Part shown: positions 32,881 through 42,206 of the stretch, piece by piece
Layout of the letters: every line of letters begins with the position of its first letter
How positions within the stretch are numbered: position 1 is the first letter of the stretch
DNA from: JBBRYB01 sp038238115
GTDB taxonomy: Bacteria; Actinomycetota; Actinomycetes; Propionibacteriales; Nocardioidaceae
Length of the DNA stretch: 64,000 nt
Direction of reading: 5' to 3'
Assembly (NCBI GenBank): GCA_038238115.1
Contig: JBBRYB010000012.1
Span: forward strand, 1-64,000
Translations under genes and position numbers: made by a program
The notes under the pieces: generated by a model
What the model was told of the DNA's origin: nothing
The model's database searches: none
Seen by the model: only the letters and a program-made list of their open reading frames with translations

Positions 32881-33405
32881 GTGGCTGAGGAGCTGTATGC
32901 CACGCTCAGGACCAACCGAGGCGACATCGTTGTGCAGCTGTTCGGGAATCACGCGCCGGTCACCGTCGAAAACTTCACCGGGCTGGCTGAAGGTCGCAGG
33001 GAGTGGACCGACCCCACGACCGCCGCGAAGAGCCGGAAACGGTTCTACGACGGGCTGATTTTCCATCGTGTGATCAAAGGTTTCATGATCCAGGGCGGTG
33101 ACCCCCAGGGCACTGGAGTCGGGGGACCGGGCTACCAGTTCAAGGACGAGTTCCATCCCGAGCTGCAGTTCTCCAAGCCTTACCTGCTGGCCATGGCCAA
33201 CGCCGGCCCGGGTACGAACGGCTCACAGTTCTTCATCACCGTGGACCAGACTCCGCATCTGAACATGAAGCACACGATCTTCGGCGAGGTGGCTGACCAG
33301 GCAAGCCGTGACGTCGTCGACGCGATCGCCGCAACTCCCATCTCACGAGGTGACCGTCCGGTCGACCCGGTGGTCATCGAGCGGGTCGAGATCGAGCGTC
33401 GATGA
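32881..33405 (+). CDS. Peptidyl-prolyl cis-trans isomerase (cyclophilin)
   Basis: A 174-residue cytoplasmic cyclophilin. The active-site segments FHRVIKGFMIQGGDPQGTG, AMANAGPGTNGSQFFIT and HTIFGEV are intact. I start at the GTG at 32881 because it gives the usual (M)AEELYATL N-terminus of actinobacterial homologues. Frames extending to TTG 32848 have poorer support. Cyclophilins of this type lie near crgA and pknB in many actinobacterial genomes. Confidence 0.92.
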   Translation: MAEELYATLRTNRGDIVVQLFGNHAPVTVENFTGLAEGRREWTDPTTAAKSRKRFYDGLIFHRVIKGFMIQGGDPQGTGVGGPGYQFKDEFHPELQFSKPYLLAMANAGPGTNGSQFFITVDQTPHLNMKHTIFGEVADQASRDVVDAIAATPISRGDRPVDPVVIERVEIERR

Positions 33406-33443
33406 CACCTCGATGCGTGACCTGGTGAGGGCAGGAGGAGCAA

Positions 33444-34343
33444 ATGAGCGGTTCTGAGCCCGTGGCGCGCGGCGCGGGCACGATTCCGCACTGCTACCGC
33501 CACCCCGACCGCGAGACCTACATCTCGTGCCAGCGTTGCAGCCGTCCGATCTGCCCCGACTGCATGGTGCAGGCCTCGGTCGGCTTCCAGTGTCCCGACT
33601 GCGTCCGTCAGGGCTACTCCGAGTCCCGGCAGGCCAGGACGTCGTTCGGGGGTCGGATGACCAACGGTTCGTCGGTCGTGACGATGGTGCTGATCGGCAT
33701 CAACGCGCTCTTCTTCATCATCGCCAACCTCACGGGCGGGATCAGAGGCGACTTCGTCGCCAAGACCGCGCTGTTCACCGACATCAACCTGCCCAGAATC
33801 GGGCTCGAGGGCGTGGCGCAGGGCTCCTACTGGCAGCTGATCACGTCGACCTTCCTCCACCTGCAGATCCTGCACATCGCGATGAACATGATCGGACTGT
33901 GGATCTTCGGGGCGTTCCTCGAGAACCAGCTGGGTCGCTGGCGCTACCTCGCGCTCTACCTGCTGACCGGCCTCGCCGGCTCGGTGGCCATCTACTTGTT
34001 CACCGGCCCGTTCACTCCGGGGCAGCCGATCAGCTACTCCCTGGGAGCTTCGGGCTCGGTGTTCGGGCTGTTCGGGGCTGCCCTCGTGGTGTTGCTGAAG
34101 CAGCATCGAGACGTCACCCAGCTTCTCGTGCTGCTCGTGCTCAACCTGGCCATCACGTTCGTGGCGCCCAACATCTCGTGGCAGGCGCACGTCGGCGGGC
34201 TGGTATCGGGCCTGCTGCTAGGTGCCGGCTTCGCCTACGCGCCGCGGCAGCGCCGCCAGAGCCTCCACGTCGCCATGGTCGCGGGCCTGGCTGTGTTCTG
34301 CGTCGCCGTCACGGTGGCGCGTACCGCCGTACTGACGGCCTGA
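33444..34343 (+). CDS. Rhomboid family intramembrane serine protease with N-terminal zinc finger
   Basis: A 299-residue protein. Residues 15-55 form a B-box-like zinc module (HCYRHPDRETYISCQRC, then CPDCM and CPDC). About seven membrane helices follow, with the rhomboid catalytic pair: Ser in LGASGSVFGLFG and His in WQAHVGGLVSG. HIAMNMIGLWIFG is the conserved H/N region of helix 2. It cleaves membrane proteins; the substrate is unknown. AGGAGG precedes the ATG. Confidence 0.93.
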   Translation: MSGSEPVARGAGTIPHCYRHPDRETYISCQRCSRPICPDCMVQASVGFQCPDCVRQGYSESRQARTSFGGRMTNGSSVVTMVLIGINALFFIIANLTGGIRGDFVAKTALFTDINLPRIGLEGVAQGSYWQLITSTFLHLQILHIAMNMIGLWIFGAFLENQLGRWRYLALYLLTGLAGSVAIYLFTGPFTPGQPISYSLGASGSVFGLFGAALVVLLKQHRDVTQLLVLLVLNLAITFVAPNISWQAHVGGLVSGLLLGAGFAYAPRQRRQSLHVAMVAGLAVFCVAVTVARTAVLTA

Positions 34344-34359
34344 CCGCCGTACTGACCCA

Positions 34360-34393
34360 GTCTGACCGCCGGAGTCAGACGCCCGGACCGGGC
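34360..34393. terminator. Two adjacent hairpins after the rhomboid gene
   Basis: GTCTGAC / GTCAGAC with a 7-base loop (34360-34380) is followed at once by GCCCGG-A-CCGGGC (34381-34393). A 14-base sequence ACCGCCGTACTGAC is also duplicated just upstream. They lie in a convergent interval and probably terminate transcription. Confidence 0.5.
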
Positions 34394-34482
34394 GATCGGG
34401 GTGGTCAGGCAGGTCCGTGACCTGCCTCCAGATCTGCCGCGCTGTCGTGAGGGCTCCTGAGCCGACGTGCCTCGTGGAGCCG

Positions 34483-34514
34483 TTGTCCACAGTGGGGATA
34501 ACTGCTGTGGAGAA
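34483..34514. promoter_or_regulatory. Cluster of DnaA-box-like sequences
   Basis: Within 32 bases there is one exact actinobacterial DnaA box TTGTCCACA (34483-34491). Two reverse-oriented near matches follow: TGGGGATAA (34493-34501, complement TTATCCCCA) and TGTGGAGAA (34506-34514, complement TTCTCCACA). They lie in the intergenic region before crgA, a region that is near oriC in many actinobacteria. Possible DnaA titration or control site. Confidence 0.6.
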
Positions 34515-34569
34515 CTACACGTATGTAAGTCCTCGCCGTCGGGGGTAGACGGGCAGCCGGGTGGGTGGT

Positions 34570-34821
34570 CTACTCCCACTTGGTGGCGAAGACGAAGCCG
34601 ACGGCGATCAGGCCCATGCCGACGACCAGGTTCCAGTTGCCGAGGTCGCGCATGTATTTGAGGTCAGGCAGCAGGTAGAACACGACGATCCAGATCAGCC
34701 CGACGATCCATGCGGTAACCATGGCCGGTGCGACCCAGCGGCTGCTCCCGATCCTGGCGGGCTTGCGGCTCGAGGCGGGTGGGGTGTAGTCGGACTTCTT
34801 GCGGGGGCGAGACTCGGGCAC
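34570..34821 (-). CDS. crgA: Cell division protein CrgA
   Basis: An 83-residue protein with the CrgA layout: a basic N-terminus RPRKKSDYTPP and two membrane helices (about 32-52 and 63-80) separated by the short DLKYMRDLGNWN loop. CrgA regulates septation and recruits divisome components. The GTG at 34821 is chosen for the AGGAGG-type site a few bases upstream. It sits next to the pknB/pbpA region, as in other actinobacteria, and convergent to rhomboid. Confidence 0.93.
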   Translation of the reverse strand: MPESRPRKKSDYTPPASSRKPARIGSSRWVAPAMVTAWIVGLIWIVVFYLLPDLKYMRDLGNWNLVVGMGLIAVGFVFATKWE

Positions 34822-34965
34822 GGATCCCTCCTGTCCAGCAACAAGCGTCACCGGTCAACAACACGCGTCACCGGCTACCCTAACCGGTGGCGCCCAGCAA
34901 CGGGACATCTCGGCCAACCGTCGACTCGGCCGGGGACGTCAGTGGGCAGAGTGAGGAAAGACAGT

Positions 34966-35778
34966 ATGGACAGCCGTCCCGCTCGGACCTCTGAGGGCCA
35001 CGGATGGCGTCGCCGTGCGAGGGCATGGACGACCAGCCGTCCGCTGGTGTGGAGGCTCAGCGTCCCGGTGGCCTGTGCGTGCGCGGGGCTGCTCGCCACG
35101 ACGTCGATGATCAACGCCCGCGGGACGGACCTGCGCAGCGGCCGGCATACCGACCTGATCGGCCTGGTCAGCGAGCAGCGATCGACGGTTGAGGGCCTGC
35201 GGCGATCGGTGCAGACGTTGCAAGATGACGTCGATGCACTCGCCCAGCAGGTCAGCGGCACCAAGATCGACCGGATGCGACGTCAGCTCGCGAAGTTGGA
35301 GACTCCTGCGGGCCTTACCGGCCTCAGTGGGCCGGGGCTCGTGATCTCGCTCAACGACGCGCCGCCCGACCAGCCAGGCGCGGGCGACCTGGACCCCAAC
35401 CTGCTACTGGTGCACCAGCAGGACATCCAAGCGGTGGTGAACGCCTTGTGGGCGGGTGGCGCCGAGGGCATGAGCCTGCAGGGCCAGCGCGTCATCAGCA
35501 CGACCGGCATCAAGTGCGTCGGAAACACGGTGGTGCTGCAGGGGGTGCCGTACTCGCCGCCGTACCGGATCGTCGCGGTCGGTGACGGCGCGGCGATGTA
35601 CGACGCGCTGCGCGCCTCTCCGCAGGTGCAGAACTACCTGGACTACGTGCGGGCGCCCTACCACCTGGGCTGGACGCTGCGTGACGACCCGACACTCAAG
35701 GTCCCGTCCTACACCGGGCCGATTGTCCTCGACTTTGCCCGTCCGGCCACCCTGCCGGAGAAAGGCTCAGGCAATTGA
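34966..35778 (+). CDS. DUF881 family membrane-anchored protein
   Basis: A 270-residue protein: basic cytoplasmic start, one membrane helix (about 31-48), a coiled-coil (QRSTVEGLRRSVQTLQDDVD, about 66-100), then the DUF881 domain with GPGLVISLNDAP, VVNALWAGGAEGMSLQGQR and YRIVAVGD. The ATG at 34966 has GAGGAAAG upstream. Commonly found between crgA and the pknB cluster; proposed division or envelope role, unproven. Confidence 0.9.
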   Translation: MDSRPARTSEGHGWRRRARAWTTSRPLVWRLSVPVACACAGLLATTSMINARGTDLRSGRHTDLIGLVSEQRSTVEGLRRSVQTLQDDVDALAQQVSGTKIDRMRRQLAKLETPAGLTGLSGPGLVISLNDAPPDQPGAGDLDPNLLLVHQQDIQAVVNALWAGGAEGMSLQGQRVISTTGIKCVGNTVVLQGVPYSPPYRIVAVGDGAAMYDALRASPQVQNYLDYVRAPYHLGWTLRDDPTLKVPSYTGPIVLDFARPATLPEKGSGN

Positions 35779-35875
35779 GGCGCGGGCAACCAGGCACGCC
35801 ACGTCGGTGCAGGCGTGAGCCGGGCACTGGTCGGCTCGTCACGGCGATTGCTGCGGCCGACCGGGACCTCGCCGC

Positions 35876-37774
35876 TTAGCCGCCGGCCGGACCGATGTTC
35901 GCCAACGGGGACGTCGTCTTCGTCACGGTCGTCGTCGGCGTCTCAGTTGCCGAGGTGATGGTCGGTGCGGTGGACTCGGTGGGCGTGGTGTCCGTGGGCG
36001 TCGTGGGAGTGCTTTCAGTCGGTGTCGACTCCGTCGGGGTGGAGGTCGTGGGCGGTGTCGTCGGAGGCGTCGTGGGCGCCGTGGTGGGCGGTGGCCCCAA
36101 CGAGACCGAGATGACGACCGTGTAGCCGTAGGGCCTCTTCATGCCGCCGACCGGCTGTTGGGAAGTGACAGTGCCGGCCGGTGCGTCGTTCTGGACGCTT
36201 GACGGCGCAACCTTGAAGCCCTGCGACTCGAGAGTCTTCGTGGCGGCATCTTGGCTTTCGCCGACCACGCTGGGGACAGCCACGAAGCCGGTGGAGTAGT
36301 GCACAGTGATCACTGCTCCGACCGGCAGCTGCGTGCCTCCCCTCGGGTCCTGGCTCGTGATCTCGTTGATGCGTTCGGTGCTCTGCGAGTCCGCGACCTG
36401 ATTGACCTTGAAGCCCAGCTGGTCGAGCGTCTTCAACGCGGTCGCCAAGTTGGAGGTGGTCACGTCGGGGACGATGGCGATCTTCTTGCCCGACGAGACC
36501 ACCAGGTCGACGGTGCTGCCCTTGTTGATGCTCTCGCCCGGAGCGACGCTCTGGCGGAGCACCTGGCCGCGCTTGATCGTGTCACTGCGCTCGTATGTCG
36601 GCTTGCCCACGGCGAGGCCGACAGACTCTAGCCTGTTGGTTGCCTGGGTAAGGGTGAGGTTGTAGAGGCGTGGCACTTGGGCCTGCGCGACCGGCGGGTT
36701 GGCGGTCAGTTTGGGTACGACGACGAGTGCCGCGATGGCCAGGCCCACCAGGAGCAGCAGGAGCAGCACCCACAACGCGGTGCGGTTTCGGCGGGGAGGC
36801 TCCTCGCCCTGGACGACGGGCGTGGTTACCGCCGTCGGAGCCACCTCCAGCGGTGCCGGCGGCAGGAAATGCTCGGTCTCGAGTGAGGCTGGGCCATGAA
36901 CGTCGGGGGCGTGCACGGCCTGCCCCTCGAGCGCCCGGTCGAGGTCGGCGCGCATCTCGGAGGCACTCTGGTAGCGCTCGTCGACCGGCTTCGTCAGCGC
37001 CTTCAGCGTGACGGCGTCGATGGCAGGTGACAGCTCGGGGTCGATCGTCGACGGTGCCGGCGGCTGCTCGCGCACGTGTTGGTACGCGACGGACACCGGG
37101 GAGTCTCCGACGAAGGGCGGTCGACCGGTCAGCAGCTCGAACAGAACGCACCCTGCCGAGTAGAGGTCGCTGCGCGCATCGACCTGCTCCCCCCGGGCCT
37201 GCTCGGGGGACAGGTACTGCGCGGTGCCCACGACGGCCGCCGTCTGGGTCATGGTCGCGGAGGCGTCCGCCATCGCTCGGGCAATGCCGAAGTCCATCAC
37301 CTTGATATCACCGGCGGGGGTCAGCATCACGTTGGCGGGCTTGATGTCACGGTGGACGATTCCCGCGCGGTGACTGTAGTCGAGCGCGTCGAGGACGGAC
37401 CCGGTGATCTCCAGGGCACGTTCGGGCAGGATGCGACGGCCCTCACGCAAGATGTCGCGCAAGGTGCGCCCTTCGACGTACTCCATCACGATGTAGGGCA
37501 GCATGAGCCCGCTACCGTCGGTGGACTGCTCCTCGCCGGTGTCGTAGACGGCCACGATCGTGGGGTGGTTGAGGGATGCGGCCGACTGAGCCTCGCGCCG
37601 GAAGCGAGCCTGAAACGAGGGGTCGCTGGCCAGGTCGGTACGCAGTCGCTTGATGGCGACCGTGCGTCCCAACCGGAGGTCCTGGGCCTTGCGCACCTCG
37701 GCCATACCGCCTCGACCGAGGAGGCCGGACAGTTCGTAGCGTCCGCCACCAATCGTGGTGGGCTCCATGCTCAT
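35876..37774 (-). CDS. pknB: PASTA-domain Ser/Thr protein kinase PknB
   Basis: A 632-residue kinase with Gly loop GRGGMAEV, K42, HRDIKPAN (D143), DFG 161-163 and an activation loop with threonines around 174-184 ahead of SPE. The membrane helix is at about 333-354, followed by three extracellular PASTA repeats (starting near 366, 434 and 500) that sense peptidoglycan or lipid II, and a Thr/Pro-rich tail. Only three PASTA units are present, where mycobacterial PknB has four. It is the last gene of the fhaA-fhaB-pstP-rodA-pbpA-pknB operon and controls growth and division through FHA partners and the phosphatase encoded upstream. No PknA gene lies between pbpA and pknB. Confidence 0.96.
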   Translation of the reverse strand: MSMEPTTIGGGRYELSGLLGRGGMAEVRKAQDLRLGRTVAIKRLRTDLASDPSFQARFRREAQSAASLNHPTIVAVYDTGEEQSTDGSGLMLPYIVMEYVEGRTLRDILREGRRILPERALEITGSVLDALDYSHRAGIVHRDIKPANVMLTPAGDIKVMDFGIARAMADASATMTQTAAVVGTAQYLSPEQARGEQVDARSDLYSAGCVLFELLTGRPPFVGDSPVSVAYQHVREQPPAPSTIDPELSPAIDAVTLKALTKPVDERYQSASEMRADLDRALEGQAVHAPDVHGPASLETEHFLPPAPLEVAPTAVTTPVVQGEEPPRRNRTALWVLLLLLLVGLAIAALVVVPKLTANPPVAQAQVPRLYNLTLTQATNRLESVGLAVGKPTYERSDTIKRGQVLRQSVAPGESINKGSTVDLVVSSGKKIAIVPDVTTSNLATALKTLDQLGFKVNQVADSQSTERINEITSQDPRGGTQLPVGAVITVHYSTGFVAVPSVVGESQDAATKTLESQGFKVAPSSVQNDAPAGTVTSQQPVGGMKRPYGYTVVISVSLGPPPTTAPTTPPTTPPTTSTPTESTPTESTPTTPTDTTPTESTAPTITSATETPTTTVTKTTSPLANIGPAGG

Positions 37775-37822
37775 GGGTCAGTCAGGCCTTCCCGTGCAGG
37801 TTGTCGTGCTCAGCACGTCGCG

Positions 37823-39280
37823 TCATCGGTTGATCACCGCTTTCATCACGTCGGCGGCGATGGGCCCGGCCAGGCCGCCGCCGGTGATGTCACTGCGCGC
37901 CACGCCCGTGCGCTCGATCAGGACGGCGACCGCAACCTGCGGGTCGTCCGCCGGAGCAAATCCGACCATCCAGGCGTACGGGGACTTGGCCGCGGAGGAG
38001 TTGGCCGTGCCGGTCTTACCGGCCACCGACACGCCAGGGATCTGCGCCTGGAGGCCGGTGCCGGCGTCGACCACGTCAACCATCATCTGCGTCAGGTCAT
38101 CGGCCACCGAGCTCGAGACGGCGTGGGCCAGTACCTGCGGCTCGGCCTTGTTGAGCACCGTGAGGTCGGGCGAACGCATCTCCTGGACGACGTACGGGCG
38201 CATCACGTCACCGGCGTTCGCGATTCCTGCGGCGACCATCGCCATCTGCAGCGGACTGGCTGCGACGTCGAATTGGCCGATCGCCGACAGCGCGGTGCTG
38301 GGCTCGTCAATCCCGGAGGGGAACTGGCTCGTCGCCGACGTCAGCTCGTTGATCGGGTCCTCGTTGAACCCGAACCTCTCCGCCTGGTCCTGCAGCGTGG
38401 TCGCGCCGAGCTTGAGCCCCAGATCCCCGAACGACACGTTGCACGACACCACGAGCGCCTGGGTGAGTGTGATCTGGTTGCCACCGCAGTCGGAGCCGTT
38501 CTCGTTGTGGAGCACGTCGGTGGACTGCGGCAGGTCCAGCCCGGTGCCACCCTTGACCATCGTCTGCGGGGTGTAGCCGTTGCTCAGCGCCGCGGCCGCT
38601 GTGACGAGCTTGAACGTCGAGCCCGGCGGGTAGATCTCCGCAGTAGCCCGGTTGAGCATCTTCTTGTCAGGGCTGGTGCTGAGCGCCTTCCAGGACTTCG
38701 TCGCCGCGCTCACGTCGTGGGTGGCGATCCGGTTCGGGTCGTACGACGGCGACGACACCATTGCCAAGATCGCGCCCGTGTCGGGGTCCAATGCCACCAC
38801 GGCCCCACGGGTGGCACCGGGCAGGGCATCGAGGCCGTGGGACGCCGCCTGCTGCGCCTTCGGGTTGATCGTCAACAGCACGCTGCCGCCTTGCGGCTGG
38901 TTGTTTCCGACGAGGCCGATGATCCGATTGACGAACAGCCGCGAGTCGCTGCCCGACAGGATCGAGTTCTGCGAATTCTCCACCTGGCTGGTGCCGTAGA
39001 TGCACGAGAAGAACCCGGTTACGGGGGCATAGAGGAGTGGCTGGCTGTACTTGCGCTGGAACTTCAGGCTGTCGTCGGAAGGCAGGCTGCGGGCGACCGC
39101 ATTGCCCCCGACGAGGATCGGGCCGCGCTCGCGCGAGCACTCGGCATTGCGGGCGCGCGTGTTGCGCGCGTCGGCATTGAGGTCGCCGGCCTTGAACACC
39201 TGCACGTAGTTGACGTTGAAGAGCAGCAGCGCGAACAGCACGAGGCAGCCGATGGCGAGGGTGCGGATGGGCTTGTTCAT
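37823..39280 (-). CDS. pbpA: Penicillin-binding protein PbpA (class B transpeptidase)
   Basis: A 485-residue class B PBP with an N-terminal membrane helix (about 6-25) and transpeptidase motifs SxxK (STFK), SxN (SCN) and KTG (KTGTA). The RGPI dimerisation-domain motif follows the anchor. It works with the adjacent SEDS polymerase RodA in elongation or septal synthesis. Its ATG overlaps the rodA stop (ATGA), so the two are co-translated. Confidence 0.95.
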   Translation of the reverse strand: MNKPIRTLAIGCLVLFALLLFNVNYVQVFKAGDLNADARNTRARNAECSRERGPILVGGNAVARSLPSDDSLKFQRKYSQPLLYAPVTGFFSCIYGTSQVENSQNSILSGSDSRLFVNRIIGLVGNNQPQGGSVLLTINPKAQQAASHGLDALPGATRGAVVALDPDTGAILAMVSSPSYDPNRIATHDVSAATKSWKALSTSPDKKMLNRATAEIYPPGSTFKLVTAAAALSNGYTPQTMVKGGTGLDLPQSTDVLHNENGSDCGGNQITLTQALVVSCNVSFGDLGLKLGATTLQDQAERFGFNEDPINELTSATSQFPSGIDEPSTALSAIGQFDVAASPLQMAMVAAGIANAGDVMRPYVVQEMRSPDLTVLNKAEPQVLAHAVSSSVADDLTQMMVDVVDAGTGLQAQIPGVSVAGKTGTANSSAAKSPYAWMVGFAPADDPQVAVAVLIERTGVARSDITGGGLAGPIAADVMKAVINR

Positions 39281-40677
39281 CGCAGCTTCACTACCTGGGT
39301 CTCGTCGTCTGCCGCCGGCAGCCGCAGGTCAGGCACTGGTTGGCGCGCGTGGTCGCTGATACGCAGGATCAGCGCCAGGATGATCCAGTTGGCGATCAGG
39401 GACGAGCCACCGTACGACAGGAACGGCGTGGTCAGGCCCGTCAGCGGGATGAGGTCCGTGACACCGCCCAGCACGACGAAGACCTGCAGTGCGATCGCGA
39501 CGGCGAGCCCGGCGGACAGTAGTTTGCCGAAGGGGTCGCGGCACACCAGCGCCGTGCGGAACCCCCGCTCGACGATCAGGCCGTAGATCAAGATGATCGC
39601 CATCAGACCGGTGAGGCCGAGCTCCTCTCCGAGCGAGGTGCCGATGAAGTCAGACCAGGCGTACGGCGTTATCTGCGGGCTGCCCTCACCCCAGCCGCGG
39701 CCGATGATGCCGCCATATGCAAGGCCGTACTGGCCCTGAATGATCTGGTAGTACTGCTGGTAGTGGTCGTATGGATGCAGCCACCCGTTCACGCGGGTCT
39801 GGACGTGTCCGAAGCTGAGGTAGCCGGCGTAGGCACCGGCGGTGAAGAGCAGGCCGCCGACGACCAGCCAGCTCGCGCGCTCGGTGGCGACGTAGAGCAG
39901 GACGACGAACAGCCCGAAGAACAGCAGCGACGAGCCCAGGTCACGCTGGAACACCAAGACGCCGAGGCTGACGAGCCACATCGCGAGGATCGGGCCGAGG
40001 TCTCGCCCACGCGGCAAGTCCACGACGAGGAAGCGTCGCCCGGCCAGCGCAAGGGCGTCGCGTTTCACCACGAGGTAGCCGGCGAAGAACAACGCCAGGC
40101 AGATCTTGGCGATCTCGCCCGGCTGGAAGGACAGGCCTGCGAGCCGGATCCAGATGCGAGCGCCGTTGATCTGGACCCCGATCCCCGGCACTAGCGGCAG
40201 GATCAGCAGCACCAGGGCGGCGAGCCCCATCGTGTAGGTGAACGACTGCAGGCGGCGGTGGTCGCGGATGACGAGCATCGTGGCCACGAAGCCGGCCACC
40301 GACAGGGCTGTCCAGACCAACTGCTGGGTGGCGTAGAGGTGTGCGCCGTGGTCGGCAGCGTGGCGGGCGATGTCGATGCGGCGGATCATGGCGAGGCCGA
40401 TGCCGTTGAGGGCGACCACCGCCGGCAGGATCACCGGGTCGGCGTACGGCGCCGTGACGCGGACGACGACATGGCTCACGAGCGCCAGCGCAACCAGCCC
40501 GCCGCCGTACTCGAGGATGTCGGTGGGCACGGCGTCCTCGGTGCCGAGACCAACCAAGGCGTAGGAGCTGACGCCGACGGCGAGGGCGAGGAACAGCAAG
40601 AAGAGCTCCGCGCCGCGGCGCTTGCGCGGCACGAACGAGCTGACGAGGTGACGACGGGCGCCGACCGGGCTGCTCAT
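39277..40677 (-). CDS. rodA: RodA/FtsW-family SEDS peptidoglycan polymerase
   Basis: A 466-residue polytopic protein (about 10-12 helices) with SEDS signatures: YATQQLVWTALSV, LPLVPGIGVQINGARIWIRL, FQPGEIAKICL, the catalytic-loop aspartate in FQRDLGSSLLFF, and PLTGLTTPFLSYGGSS near the end. The ATG at 40677 overlaps the phosphatase stop. It polymerises glycan strands and pairs with PbpA encoded directly after it. Confidence 0.95.
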   Translation of the reverse strand: MSSPVGARRHLVSSFVPRKRRGAELFLLFLALAVGVSSYALVGLGTEDAVPTDILEYGGGLVALALVSHVVVRVTAPYADPVILPAVVALNGIGLAMIRRIDIARHAADHGAHLYATQQLVWTALSVAGFVATMLVIRDHRRLQSFTYTMGLAALVLLILPLVPGIGVQINGARIWIRLAGLSFQPGEIAKICLALFFAGYLVVKRDALALAGRRFLVVDLPRGRDLGPILAMWLVSLGVLVFQRDLGSSLLFFGLFVVLLYVATERASWLVVGGLLFTAGAYAGYLSFGHVQTRVNGWLHPYDHYQQYYQIIQGQYGLAYGGIIGRGWGEGSPQITPYAWSDFIGTSLGEELGLTGLMAIILIYGLIVERGFRTALVCRDPFGKLLSAGLAVAIALQVFVVLGGVTDLIPLTGLTTPFLSYGGSSLIANWIILALILRISDHARQPVPDLRLPAADDETQVVKLR

Positions 40678-42203
40678 CGAGTTCCCCCTGTCTGGGCGGT
40701 GGCGCCGGCGCACTCTCCCGGCGATGGGGCCTCGGAGCCGCCGGTCGACGGAGACGCTGAGGTTGCGCTCCTCGCCGTCGTGCTCGGCCGCCCCGATCCC
40801 ACCGGTCGCCGGGTGGGCGTGGGCCCTGTCGTCGTCGTGGCCGTACCACCCGGCCGGGTCGTGGTACGGCCCTGCCTGGTCGCGGGGCCGTTGGGTTGCG
40901 TCGTCCGGCCAGGGCCGGTTGAGATGTTCCCGGTCCGGCCGGTGGCCGACGCATGGGTACGGCGCGTCGTGGTCGGAGCACTGCTCGCGGCCTGGTTAGC
41001 GCACGTGGCGGCCATCTCGCGGAGCTGCGCCACGATCCGGTGAGCATGGTCGAGGTCGTCGGCATCGAGGCCCTCGATCACCGTGCCGCGGCGGTAGCTG
41101 GACAGGTTGTCGATCGAGATCCCCTCGGTCTCGTAGACGTGGTGGAGGCTGATTCCGGGAAGCTCGGCCTGGATGCCTTGGTAGATGGCGACCTGGTCTC
41201 CGTCGGTCGCCACGTAGTACTGCCGTTGCGTCCAGTCGTAGGAGACCTTGACCAGAAGCGCCGCAATCGCGACCACCACGACCAGAAGGACCCCACGCTT
41301 GAGCCACCGGTAGCGCTGCGGCCCCCGCGGGGCGTAGCGCAGCTCCTCCGGGTCGAGGTCGGGGTCGAGGAGGTGCTCGCTGGAGAGGTTGTCGTCGCGC
41401 TGTGCCCAGGTGCGCAGCCCGCCGTGAACTTTGGGAGGTCCGTCGGCCGCTGCCCCGACGACGACCGGCTCGACGGCCTCGTCGGCGGGCTCGTCAACCA
41501 CGTCAGCGACGACGACGGTGATGTTGTCGGTGCTCGAGGCCTCCAAGGCGAGCTGCAGCAGCTCGTGCGTCACGGAGTCGGCAGTTCCGATCGACACGAC
41601 ACGCTGCAGGCGCTCGTGGTCGACGAAGCCCGACAGGCCGTCGCTGCATAGGAGGATCCGGTCACCCGCCTCGACGTCGTAGACGTCGAGGTCCGGGTCG
41701 TTGTCGTGGCGGCCGTCGAGCACCTTGAGCAGCAGCGAACGGTGTGAGTGCACCTTCGCGTCGTCCTCGCTGATGCGACCCTCGTCGATCAGGCTCTGCA
41801 CCCAGGTGTGGTCACGGCTGAGACGCAGCAGCTCGCCGTCGTGCCACAGGTAGCCACGGGAGTCTCCCAAATGAGCCACACCGATGTGCTGGCCGTCGAA
41901 GAGGACGGCGGTGAGGGTGGTGCCCATGCCCTCGAGGGCGGAATCGTCCTCGATCAGCTCAGCGAGCCTGTCGTTGGCTCGGTGGACGGCACCGGCCAAG
42001 GCCTCGAGCAGGTCGTCGGGTGGCGGCGCGTCCAGTCTGCTCACGGTCTGCACCGCGACCGCGGAGGCCACGTCACCTGCGGGGGCGCCGCCCATGCCGT
42101 CGGCGACCATCACCAGATGCGGACCGACATACCCGGAGTCGTCGTTCTTCTTGCGGGTTCGTCCGACATCGGACACTGCGCTGAATCGCAGCGAGAGCGG
42201 CAT
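40674..42203 (-). CDS. pstP: PP2C-type protein phosphatase (PstP)
   Basis: A 509-residue membrane phosphatase. The PP2C metal-binding motifs are RKKNDDSGYVG, VMVADGMGGAPAGD, HLGDSRGYLW, LLCSDGLSGFV and TDNITVVVADV. One membrane helix follows (GVLLVVVVAIAALLVKV, near residue 310), then an external part and a Thr/Pro/Arg-rich tail of about 110 residues. It removes phosphates placed by PknB on shared targets. It starts four bases after fhaB and its stop overlaps rodA. Confidence 0.95.
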   Translation of the reverse strand: MPLSLRFSAVSDVGRTRKKNDDSGYVGPHLVMVADGMGGAPAGDVASAVAVQTVSRLDAPPPDDLLEALAGAVHRANDRLAELIEDDSALEGMGTTLTAVLFDGQHIGVAHLGDSRGYLWHDGELLRLSRDHTWVQSLIDEGRISEDDAKVHSHRSLLLKVLDGRHDNDPDLDVYDVEAGDRILLCSDGLSGFVDHERLQRVVSIGTADSVTHELLQLALEASSTDNITVVVADVVDEPADEAVEPVVVGAAADGPPKVHGGLRTWAQRDDNLSSEHLLDPDLDPEELRYAPRGPQRYRWLKRGVLLVVVVAIAALLVKVSYDWTQRQYYVATDGDQVAIYQGIQAELPGISLHHVYETEGISIDNLSSYRRGTVIEGLDADDLDHAHRIVAQLREMAATCANQAASSAPTTTRRTHASATGRTGNISTGPGRTTQPNGPATRQGRTTTRPGGTATTTTGPTPTRRPVGSGRPSTTARSATSASPSTGGSEAPSPGECAGATAQTGGTR

Positions 42204-42206
42204 CGG

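Noticed and set aside
37076..39586. 836-codon plus-strand frame opposite pknB/pbpA
   Set aside because: Antisense of two strongly identified genes, a common artefact at high GC.
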